Below are positions 26,436 to 39,500 of a DNA stretch of 64,000 bases, piece by piece. Origin of the DNA: Gordionus sp. m RMFG-2023. Its lineage: Eukaryota; Nematomorpha; Gordioida; Chordodea; Parachordodidae. The position numbers and the translations under genes were made by a program. Numbering within the stretch: the first letter of the stretch is position 1; each line of letters opens with the position of its first letter. Under the pieces are notes generated by a model, which had not been told where the DNA came from, did no database searches, and was given only the letters and a program-made list of their open reading frames with translations. The stretch lies in NCBI RefSeq assembly GCF_954871325.1, contig NC_088779.1, positions 12,092,846 to 12,156,845 of the forward strand. The letters run 5' to 3'.

Positions 26436-27506
26436 TCAAATTATAGATCTGATTTATATAACAGATTATATTTAAAAGTTGCAAGCTATACCCTCGAAAA
26501 AGGAATATTATGTTTGATAATATTTGAAAAAAAACTTAGATTGAATTTCTTAATTTTATAAATTATTATAATGAAATTTTAAGTGTATAAAATTTAATCT
26601 TATAAAGTTTTCTCCTATGTATTTATTAACAGACACAACAACATTATTGCCACCTTCCACGACTAACAATATATTAAGCCAGAAAATAAGCTAAAATAAA
26701 AGTATTAAATAGTACAATAGACATCGTTTATATAAATGATGGCAAAATTTTTCAAATACGTCATACCAAATTCAGATCGGCGTTTCTTTAATTTTATGAA
26801 TATTTCATTTCCTATCTCAAAACCAATGATGTATAATATGTATCTAAACTAAATGCATTTTGAAGAGTCGTTTAATAGAAATTAGCTGGCAATATGCCAT
26901 TTTGCTTTGATTTGTATTAGCACATTTAAATGAATAGATGAAAAGTCAGTATAGGCATTATTATATGTCATTGCCCAAAATAAAGTGTATGGCTTAAATA
27001 AATTTGAAAAGTTTTATAGGATATTATAGTCAAAATAAAATATATCGTTTATTCTGAAGTAAATTTTTATGTCATGATATATTAATTAAAAAATATTATA
27101 ACTAAATTGTTTAAAAAAAATTGTAAAAATTAACATAGTTTAGTCAATATAATTATTGTTTCCCCATGAATATCGATATAATAAATGAGTATTTTTGGGA
27201 ATTAGTTTAAAATGTTCTCTATATAATATGAAGGAATGGATAAATTGGATGACATGTACATGCAAATATATTAGTTTTACAATAAAATTTAGACAGCTTA
27301 TAATATTCTTTATATTAAAATGATCATAGCTATGAAATATAATACGAAATTTATATTGGTATAAAAAATACCTAACTTTAAAGTTAACAAAAAATTAACC
27401 ATCGATTAGCAATATTTGGGAAATCTTTTGCATTTTTATTTAATGTGTTTAGACGAAAACTCTATAAACAATTTTTTTTTTAAATGAGGGGAGGGGAGAT
27501 TTGTGT
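26436..27506. other. Spacer between convergent SLC35F and SLC5 genes
   Basis: This 1.07-kb AT-rich stretch should hold the 3' UTRs and polyadenylation signals of both genes. AATAAA-like words are common by composition, so no specific signal is called. No repeat or further gene was recognised. Confidence 0.6.
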
Positions 27507-30500
27507 TTAAAAAGTGAAATAGAGCATCAAAAAAATGGCCAAGGAAATGATTAGAACAACATTAGCCTTGATGATAAAATCGGCTATAGGGCTCTGACTT
27601 AAGGATTGAATTTTTTCCAATCTTTCAGCATGAATTGCTTCCAAATTTTGCGCGTTTAAAATTGATTGTTCCGATAAATTGTGTTCGAATCCCAAAAACC
27701 ACATCCATATGGTATGGATTTTAGAGCATTTGCCGTTTTGGGGATTGTTTTTTTCGGTGAGAGGAGATTGCGACGATTGCGAAGGTTCTTGAGATGTTTG
27801 CAAAATTTGATCTAATCATATATTATATTATATGTTTAGTATAAATTGACAATTCACGTACAATAAAACTCTATAAAATAAACTTATTTCAAATTTTATT
27901 ATTTTTCTTTCCTTATAAAACGGTAACAAAATACCCTTAATAATAAAAATTAGCTTATCCAATTAAAAAAAATAAACCAATCAATTTTATTTTGTCAGGC
28001 AAAAATTGTAATAAGCCAAAACTTTCCAATAAAAGTTCGAATAAATTTTATAATTTAATTTAAAAGTGTATATTACTATGCGAGGAAGCAATCAAATCAA
28101 CGTTGTTAATTTTATTTTTGTGATCGCCAATTTTATCATTAGTGCTTTCATTAAAGTTGCCATTTGTGTTGAGACCTGTCGATAATTTTGTGAACTTGGA
28201 ACCATTAGCTGTAGGATATGAAGTAGAATTAAGTATTTGTGTTTTATTGAGTAGTTGGTGTTCTGAGTTTGGGTTAGAAGTAAAGCATTTCGCGGTTTCG
28301 TAGTTGGCAAATCTGGTCCAATAAGTAGTCTTTATGAGCTAAAAAAGTATTTAATGATAGATAGTATTGACTAAAAAAAATAATTTTGTATAAATATATT
28401 ATAATAATACTATATAACTGTAACATATTATTAGTATCTCATATATTTTAAAAACACCATTATTCAAATCATTTAATATATTATGTGAAAAATTTGAGCA
28501 TTAATTTATATGATAAATCTCACGTATTTTTTTGGTAACGGTTGCGTTAAGAGACTAATAGCTATGCAGAAAAGGGACGTGATCCAAAAAAGGATTGCAG
28601 CGAAATATAAAAAATGAACCCTTATAAGGGCCGGGCGGGTATCGATATTTCCACAGCTAGGTGTCTTATATACTAGATCTAGAAACATACGTATCAAACC
28701 AATACCCAGGCCAAGCATTAGACTCCAAAAAGCACCCTAAAAATGCATATAACAAAAACAAATCATATTCAAAGGTTATGATCATTGTGTAATAATAAAT
28801 CAGTTTTTCAAACCGAACCCGTAATGAACCATTATAATTTTCCAAAAAGCTATAAAAAAGAAACCTAATAATAAATACACAAAATTATAATTTATCTGAA
28901 TAAGAACATTTTAGTACTTGTTCGTTGCACCTTGGCCACATAACGGCCAAAAGAAACACACAAGCAATAGGAGGAGCTAAATATGAGCCCATAGACTGAA
29001 TATAAATGTACAATTGCCCCCCTTGAAATGATTCTATTACGGGGATCCAAGCAACGCTAGCTGCCACCATTACGAGAACGAAGCATCTAATTTATATTTT
29101 AATTTATTTTGAAATGAGAACACAAAATAAATTTAGGCATGTACTTATAAGTTCGGGAAAGGGATAAAATTTAAATACAAAGTATTTGGGCACAACATGT
29201 TTATCGGGTTCCAGTCATGAAAATATATTTAGAAAAATCTTTTATATTGGCTTTTTTTTACAATATAAAATATTTTTTAAAAATAATTAAAATTTGTAAT
29301 TAATTTTTGATAAAAAATATTTACCTCATCCAATCTTATTCTCCGAACATGATGTGTCATCGACATCAGGAACTATCTAAAATCCATATCATTCACACCA
29401 TCCACATAGAATTATTTAAAGTAACATCTAGTCTGCACAGATAATGTGAGAGAAAAAGATGTTTTTTATGTCTCTGCGATTAGCGGCCTTGTATATTTTT
29501 TTTTATATAGAATTCGACAAAACAAGTTAAAAGCTTCTTTTCTATTGACGATGAAATGGATTTTAGATAGTTCCTTCCTGATGATAAATTCTTTACGAAG
29601 AAATTCTTGGAGGAGTTTCAAATAATATAATCATTATAAAAAATTTAATTATAAATTGAATTTTTAAAAGAAATTTTTTAGTTATATAGTAAATTGAAAC
29701 CATTGTTAAAAAACAATTTCAAAAAGTTTTTCTAAAAATATTTTATTCATTTAAAAAAAAGAAGTTACTATTGTCCATTTATTTTTTTATATTCAGAAAT
29801 AATAATATCCAATTTAAATTTATCAACAAATAGTCACATTAAGTTCTATTATTACAAGTTAGTTCATCGAATGCTGAAAGTAAAGAGGTATTGAATCAGA
29901 TTCAAAAGTGAGTAAATGATGCGAGCGTGAAGTATATACCTATCTTAGAAGTAAAGGAAGATAAAATCGAAAACACCCAAAAACATAAGGAAGGAAAATT
30001 TCAGAGTAAACTAAATCACGTCCTGAAAGAAGAGCCATTGTGTACAAATGCTTCGGACTTCAATAATGATCTTATCATGCTAATACAATAAGAAAACTTA
30101 CCACAGAACTCAATATCAAAATCGAGGCTAGCTAGGGTTAAAAAATCGGGCTAAACTTAAAAATATACTTTAAAAAAAATTATAAATAGATACTTTTTCC
30201 TCTTTTATTAAAACAAAACGGTTATTAGAAATTTTCTGAAATTAAAACAATGCAATTAATGTTTTTATTTCATTTAAATTAAAATCTATATTATTAAATT
30301 AGAAATCTCGGGCAGGGTCAGACTCGGGACATGTACCATTAAAAAATGACTGTGTTAAACATAGACTACTGTTATTTGACCATGAACTGTCATAACTAAA
30401 CTGTTTTAAAATAATTGCTGTCACATTTTCCTCACTTCAAAATAATTGGTGACCATTTTGTGTGAAAATTGATATTTAAAAAAAATGGGATTTTTATTTT

Positions 30501-33500
30501 CTAAATTATCATAATGTAATCAATTTTTTTTAAAAAAAAATTATAAAATATCTATTGCCCTAATCGAGCTATCAAAAAAAAAACTTTAAAAATTGGTCTC
30601 GAATTATTTTACCGCTAAAATGTCAGTTATTGTATTAATATTGAAAATCTAACCTGCCAACAATCATGAGCTCTTTAACGCTAGCTTTTTTCCTAATCTT
30701 TTGCCATATATCAATCGTGAACAAGGTGCTAGAACTGTTAAAAACGGACGCTAGATCACTCATGAGGGCTGCTAACATCACAGAAAACATGACGCCTTTC
30801 ATTCCTTTTATATATATTAAAATGATTTTTCTATATAAGATTTTAAATTAAATTATAGACTCTCAATATCCGATTTAAATTTTTATTTCGTTAAATAGCA
30901 CTCACTTTTTTAAAACTAAAATATATCACCTTACTTCTCATAAACAATTAATTGATAAACCTTTATGCGAAATCTAATTTATTTTTAAAATTATGCTAAC
31001 CCAAAACATATTTGGAATATATTGTCATATCAAATAATTAAGTAATTTACCAGGGGGCAATATATCGAAAGCCATAAGAGGGTATGCTATGTTGGCGCAA
31101 CTGACTTTATTCCCGCATATTTTTTTACATTTTTCTGGATCTGAACAGGCCACTAAGTCTAAAGTTATTTAACAAATTAATATAATATATTTATAGGAAA
31201 TATAGATCATCAGCTCAACCGGGCACTTCAAATATTTTTTTTCGATATAATAAATTTTAAATCTTTCTATTATAATATTCTTTTAAAAAAAATCAATTTC
31301 CAATCACTTATGATTTCAGAGTTGATTTTTTTTTAAAAAATTAATTTTTTTAGACAACTTCACCTACACTTTATTTAAAATTCTGCTGTCACACATTTTG
31401 TCCAAAATTATCTTATCGGCGAATTCTTATCCATTAACTGTTTCAGCTGTGTATAGTATTAATCTTCATATCCTGTTTGGGCGAATCCTTCCATTTTTTT
31501 CACCTATTTTCCCTTTTTCACTTGCCATCTCTGCCAAAATCTACTACCCTTCCCCCTTCCAACATAATTATATGGTCCGTTCCACTAGACTACCTTGACC
31601 AGCTCTCCCATATTCTATTTTTAATGATTTTATCATTGCTAATACGATCATTTTTATCATTCCCAAAATCGATCTATTTTCTTTTCTGACTTGACGTCCC
31701 TTTTCTTCATTTTTATTTAAAGTCAATCTGTTTCATAAAAAAATCTTACAGTTGAGTTCAACGTGAGGGGAAGTCTTTTAATACACAAAATGTCTACATT
31801 TTTTATGCTTTCCTTGAATCTTAGCCTAGTCTTCTGCAACTCTGTAATATTGATCCCACATACTAACAAGTTTTTATTGGCTTTATCTTTCATTACTCCA
31901 AATATAAATATATACACCCCCCCCCCCCCCCCCCGTGTTCGAAAAAAAGGTAATGATTGGGTTTTGAGCATTAAAGAGAGAAGCTGACGGGGAATAATGG
32001 AAAGAATACATAAGCTTATATCGAGAGAAATGCGTTGGAGGTGAATCTAAATCGAAGATGGACATTCGTAAAAAATGGAGGTATTTGAGATGGATTGAGA
32101 ATAATTGGCATGACCATTCTAAAAATGAATGACAAAATTTAAGTTCAATAAAATATGCATAAAATTAATGAAAAAAACTTGTTTCAAAAGAAAAAAAAAC
32201 ACTTTTTGAATATGTAAAAACTAAATATATTAAATCTTCCTCTTTTTAAAGGAGGTTATTTTTAATAATATTCATATCATGGATTGGAAAATGATATTAA
32301 GTCTTCGAAATGTTATTTAAGGCAATATATCAGTAGCGTCACTAGGGGAGGGGAGGCGCGCTGGGGTTCGCGCCCTTTAAATTTTTTTTAATAAAAAGAA
32401 AAAAAGGTAATTTTAGATTAGCTAAAAAAAGAAAATAATTTTTTGAGCCCCCTGAGATTGTAGGCTAGTGAAGCCTTTGCAATATATCTTTTTTTAACCT
32501 GTGTACAAAACTCGGCTGGCCATTCCAGGTATTATGAGTAAAAACAAGGGTAATAATTTAAGATAGCCGACAAATATCGTGCCACCCTGGGCGTGAGACA
32601 AGCTTTTAGCGGCTAAGGCTCGCTGAACCATCATCTAAAATTAGGATTTGATTTTAAAAAAATTATGACATTTTAATTAGCATTAAAATAATTTGTCAAA
32701 CGTTTTACATTGATTTGAAAATTGCTTTAAAAAAATACTGCTCAAAAAGGATTTAAATGAGTAAATAGATCAAATTATCTAATAATAAATTTTATATGTT
32801 AATCACATTATTTGAATTGTGCTTTATTTAAACGATATTAATAAGATTAATCAGGAGTTCAAATTAATTTAAAGTTGGACCGATCCGCTTGGACAAACAT
32901 TTTCTCGAAGTCGTTTGGATCGGCCGATACTTTCAATTTTATTCGATATTTAAAAATAATAACTAACATTTATAATTTTTTTAAAAAAAAATAGTATACA
33001 TTATGCTATGAATTTATAAAAAAAAATCATGTAAAAGTTTCTTATTTCCTATTTCTTTTAATTTAATATATTTCTATTAATTATAAATTAATAAATGATA
33101 AATAATTAAATGAACAATAAAAGTTGATTAAAAATTATTTCTGTATTATCGCCAACGAAAATTTTATTTTAAATACACACAACCAAGGTTCAAGAAATTA
33201 TTGTGGAAGGCGAAAACATTGTCTTACTAAACGTTTTTGATGATTTTGTTGGATATTTACTTATTAATACAGAGTGTGTTAATCATTGTTCGACATAATC
33301 TGATATGTTCGACAAGATTTTGTGATTGAAATTAGTATCATTAAAAAAATCTGCTAATCTTTTTACTATTATTCATAACTTTTTGATAAACTATTTTTCT
33401 AATATTTTTTGGGTTTCTTCACAAATATATTTTACATAGTCTTTGCAATTATATGCCTTGATACTATCATTTAGCATGTCCTGCCTAACGTCACTAGGAT

Positions 33501-36500
33501 TCTTTTTTAATAGAGGAGTAACAAAATAATTTCTAAAACATTTAATATTTGTTAGCACAAATTTATTTTACAAAGTCTTTGCAATTGACCTTAATACTAT
33601 CATTTAGCATGTTCTGTCTAACGTCACTAGGATCGTTTTTTAATAGAGCAGTAACAAAATGATAATTTTTAAAATATTTAAAATTTGTTCTTTTATAAAA
33701 TCGGCTGTTTGCTAGAGAATTTATATTTGTAAAACGGTTAGTTTTTAACATGTTTTATGCCTCCATAATGTAGTTAAAATTATTTCTTTCTATTACAATG
33801 AGACCAGTGTTTCAAACTGTAAATTTGATCCATTTTACGTTTATAATATGTTTAAAATTTACCTTTTCATGTATGAATGAAGGTATTTTCTTTAATTTAA
33901 TATGAAATAAAGATATCACATTTTTTTTATAAATCCCCATGTTTAAGTTTTGATCATATAAAATCCTACCTTTTAATAAAAAAAAATCAATGATTTAAAT
34001 ATACCCTTGATAGCATCAGTTTAGACATAGCTATAGGCTATAAAGATATATCTGATTTAAAGTATATATGCTTATTATGTAGACAATCTATAAATGAGTG
34101 GCCTTTGATAACAAATATCAAATTTAAAATAATATTTCCATTGTTTGAGAAAAATGATAGGCTTCAATATGTAATTTATAATTTGGCTCAAAAATATTTT
34201 TAAAAGTAGCAGATTATACATATTTCTCCAATAATCTTTATTATCTCTATATCAAAAATCATGTAATTATTCTTAGGACTTTAAATTAATAAAATTTAAG
34301 ATTTGTTAATTTAAAATATGCAAAGCTTTACTTAAGAGAAACGCGTTACCATTACTTTTATCAAAAATATATAAAAATTAGAAATATTATTATTTCTACT
34401 CCAAAAAAATATTATATAATAAAAAACTGAATAAGTTAACTTGATCAGTACACCAATACCATAGCGAGACAGTGGTCTGCCCGAGAAATATTCCAAGCCA
34501 AGGAACATCAGAGTTCCATGCATTACGTAATAAGACCCAAGCATCTATCCTAGGCAAGCTGCAACCTTTATTGTACCTTTAAAAAAGTAGTTTATTTTAA
34601 AAAGAGTGGAATACCTTTCTGATCATAATAATTACAAGTCAATAAATAGGGCGATAATAATAAATTGGTATCGCTATTATAACTATGCATTGATGGCTTA
34701 ATAACGAATAATAGTAGGTAGCTACTTTGGAAATTATTAATCAACAAAGATTAAAATAATTTAAAAAATTGAACTCCATTTTGATATTTGAGACCAACAA
34801 AGGTCATATATTTCAGAGACCTGCAGAGGTATCATTTAAATGGTCCGACCTGGATGTCCAGCCCAGTCCGGGTTTTATATTTTCAGACCCGGTCTGGCCC
34901 GAATTTTTATAAAATAAATTATATTTATTTTTAATTTCATATATAATAATGGCGATTATACGACTAGACCGGCGTATTTTAAAAAAATATATATTTTAAG
35001 CCCAGCCGGAATATTCTAAAAAAAATTATAAGCCCGCCATGGGTATATTTAAAAAAATTAAAATAAGAGCCGGATCTGCAGGTCTCTGGTATATTTATTT
35101 AAAACTGGCTCTGATTTTTTAAAATAATTTTTGACCCGAAGCAGTTTTTTAATAAGCGAACTTTTAAAATTTCATCATTTTGGCTGTATTTGGAAAATTG
35201 TAGAGGAAAATCGAGAATACGAAGAAAACAAATTTTAAATATGGTTCAAAAAACTAAATTGTTCATATTTATTGTGCTATATTTTTAAAGTTTCAAATAT
35301 ATTTATCTGACTGTTCTTATAAATCATGAAAGATATTTTATTTTACACTCAGGAGCGAATTTACTAAAAATTTATTTAAACTTAATTTTTATAAGTCGAA
35401 TCAAATTAATTTTAATTAAAATTTAAATATTTATATCAATATTTTTTTTAAAATGAATTAATTTAAAGTTCAAAGAATCTTTGGTAAAGTCTTTTATAAA
35501 AATTAAACTCTGAATTTAGGAGTTAAAACTCCCGACTATTCCTAAGCTCATTTCTAAATTGATTACATTTTTCAGAGTAGAGTTCTCTTGTATGAAAAAA
35601 TTTATAATTTTATATAAATTATATAACCTAGCATTTCCAAATGTGTACAATAATGAAAATATAATCGCTGACATGATTCACTGTTCTAATTGAAATGGGA
35701 ATGAATAGATATACAAAAAACTAATTAATTTTATAAGAAGATAATTCCTTACACAAAAATTTGTGCAATTTAACCCAGTAAACCCTCAATAAAAAAACGA
35801 CGATGATAATATGTGTAATGCTTATATTGAGTAATAGATAACCCAGTGGATAGAAAATAGGTATTACAATATAAGGAGAAATAAGTCGAGATGGTTTATG
35901 CACGGATCACAAATCGGGTGAAGAAATTAATCATGAGATAGATGATGGGAACAGAGCTCTGTAGAAGGCAGAAGAGATGGGTGAATATGGTGCAGAATAG
36001 CTAGCGAAAATAGGCTATAGCCTTATAGATCCAAGGATCGTGAGAGGTGGAGGAAAGATATTTATAAGGGCAGAAGGTGAACCCAGTTATTGTTGGATTA
36101 AGGTTGCTAAACCGTATGAATTAGTAAGCATTATATTCAATTCAAATTTTAAACAAATATGGTAAAATTTTCTCGTTGATGGTATTATAAATAAAATATA
36201 ATTGTTATAGCATATTATAATTACAAACCGAGATATCATTTTTTCATTGTAAAGACTGAAATTTTTGAACTGCGAGGTTAGGATATGTTTTTCTGATTCT
36301 ATAAAACTGTTTGTATTGGCTATAAATGTTTCTTCAAGTCCGGTAGGAATGGCATTCATATATTTGTATTTGAGGGCTTGGAAGCCTCCGACCCGCTTTA
36401 TACCTAGTTTTAATAGAGAATATTTAATCAAAAATTAATTTCAAGGGTACATTAGAGATAACGTCTTGAGGTAAATAAAATTATAATAGTAGGGTTGTGC

Positions 36501-39500
36501 CGATATTAAATATCGAATCGGGCTGATATTTAGCGTTTTAAAAAAATATCGGATGACCCATATTTTTAAAAAAACTGATCTGATATTTTGATTATAATAA
36601 TAAATTAATAAAAAGAACATAAACTCAATTTATTTGTAATATTTAAAATATCGAATATATTAAAATGAGAAGATAAAAATAGACATTATTTTTTTTATAT
36701 TATCTGCAACAAAGGGATTTAAAAATATCTAACGAGTCATATTCCGTTTAAACGCTAGGCTTAGCCAATTTTTACAAATAACTAACTCAAGATTTTAGAT
36801 AAAATTAAATTACTCAAGGTTAAAAATTTTGCCCACAGATGGTAGAAAGGTTTGTGTATCTATTGGTAAAATTACGAGGCTTAGGTAATAATATCATGGC
36901 AAAAATCTTGATTTGACCGTTTTTAAAAATCGGTTAATTAACACTACATTCAGCCATAAACAGCCTATATTTTAAATGAGATTATTAACTTTTGGAAAAT
37001 AAAAAAAAACAAAATACACTAAATTATTCGTGAAAGTTTTTTAAATAGATGTTATTAATTTTTATATAAAATTGATTCAAAGATAGAGATGGTGAATAAA
37101 TACAAATATTGGATCGGTATGATAGGTGAAAAATTTGCTGATAATTCAATTATTTATTGCGTTTGAATAATTAAATACATTAAAAGGATCTAATCTAAAC
37201 TATAAAAAGACCATTGCATGGAAAGCAAATAAAAAATGTAATATTTTAAAAAAAAAACAATGCACAAATAAAAAAATATTTTAAAGGGATAGTTATAATG
37301 AGATTTAATTTATAATTATAACAAACTTATAAAAGCGGTTACAGCTGCTCCAATGATTATTAAAAACGTTTGGACCGTATCGGTATACATCACAGCAGTC
37401 AAGCCACCTGATAAATATAAATTATGCAATTTTGGGTTTTAGTTTTTTGTTAGTAATTTATTTTAATCCCAAACAAAATATTTTTTCTAATTTTATACTT
37501 TTAACTCCCATATTTACTCCGCGTGCAATTAATTAATATTTTTTCCGTTTAACAAATAACGATAATTTCCATATATCAAAATAATTTTATAAATAAACTG
37601 ACCCGTTACAGTACATATCACAGTCATAAAAAGGATGAAAAAAATCGACGTGTACATATTCCAATTAAGCCCTCTTTCAATGAATAGCGCACCCGAGTAT
37701 AAGTCAACCTTAAAAAAAATTGATAAGGATTATATTTTATAATTGAAAAATAATTATTCCAAAAAATTTATATCTTTCAATAATATTCTTATTAAAAAGA
37801 GTCTATATTTGTGTAACATAAATTTTTGGTCATAATTCAATAAAGATTTTAACCTTAAAAACTATTTAATTTTTTATTTAAATTGTAGTAAACAATTAGT
37901 CCATGTCCTGATTCGACAACATACTCCTTTTTTTAAATATAAAATCAAAAACAGCCTCAATATAAAGATGGGTGCATGTGTACGTTTTTTTTATTAAAAA
38001 AAAGTATGGCAAAAAGCAAACACTGAATTTATGCGCACTATTAGTAAGTATTTCCAAAAAATATATAACAGCTCTACAATACTAAAGCCTAAAGGCATGT
38101 TTAAAAAAAAGGAAGAAGGAGAAAAAAAAATTCATGTTTTATTTTAATTATACAAAAAAAAATTACCGATATTTTGGCAAAAATGTACAAAATTATGTAG
38201 AGACAGGCTAAATAAGTCCTAATACGAGTTCCCCCGAAACGTTTCTTCATATATTCTGGGAGTGTATTCGCCTGGGTGGATTAGATGATATACAATTTTA
38301 ATTAAAAAATTAAATGTTAAACCTTATATATGCTTATTTTAATATTATAATTCTTGGGAATTAAATGGACAAAAAATAGGTGTTTTTTATAAATCATAAA
38401 AATATTTAAGAGAGAATAGAAATAATTTTTTTTTAAATGTTGTTAATAAATAATTTTGAAACAAAGTGCAAATCTGTTGCTTACTATTCAAATGCCATTC
38501 TTATTTGCCATACCTGTAAAGGAAATAGGTTGTGATTATCGTCTTAAAATACCCCTGAGGCGGAAAGAACTCTACATGGAGATGATCACGAGGGAGACGT
38601 AGGTATATTTAAGAAGAAGTAGGTAATATTTAAGGTTATGTTGATAAAATATTTTAATAACGTAATTAAAGGTTTCATTCGAATATCAAGTCGCAATTTC
38701 TATGATAAATATAATTTCTATGAAATTTATTTTATAAATTTCAATTTTATTTTTTTAAATTAATATAAATCAAGAAACCTAAAGACCTGACCAGGGGCGC
38801 CGTAATTCGGGAATTTTTTAAAAAAATAACCGGACCTTTGTAGGGTTTGAAAATGAAACTTTTAAAAAAATCTGAGCCAGATAAGTTTAAAAATTAGACC
38901 TTTACGATCCATGATACACATAAAAATTAGCATATCTCGTAAAAAGATAGAATAAAGTATCTTAGCATGACTCACATATTATAACGGCTAATTGTTTTAA
39001 AATTGAATTATTATAATTATTAATATAAGCCCGATCGATTTTTTTAAAATTTAAACATTCAAAATGATGTTGGTTCGTATTTTTATATGGTTTCAAAAGG
39101 GCAGTCAAAAATATGAGAAAAGAATGAATATTTAAATGGATTTAATTATAAACTTCCCAGCTATATATAAATTAAAACCTAATTGGTAATCAAAATAACC
39201 TGTCTAGCGTAAAAAGAATCAGAAATGCACCGATGCCACTATTTTAGCCTAAACCGAAAACTAATGACACCAATATTAACATATCCGTGCCGGCACTAAA
39301 ATTATGACCTTTATACATATCTGATAAATATAAACGCAATCTGCTCATTTCATCCAAAATATATTTTAATATTACCAGCCGATTCACTTGCCCAATATTT
39401 AAAATCTTCCCGCCCGTTGCAGACTTTTAATTGGCCTAAACCCTCCCACTATGAAAAGAATAAAAATGTAGAATATTTCATTGAAAAAAAAGTCAAGATA

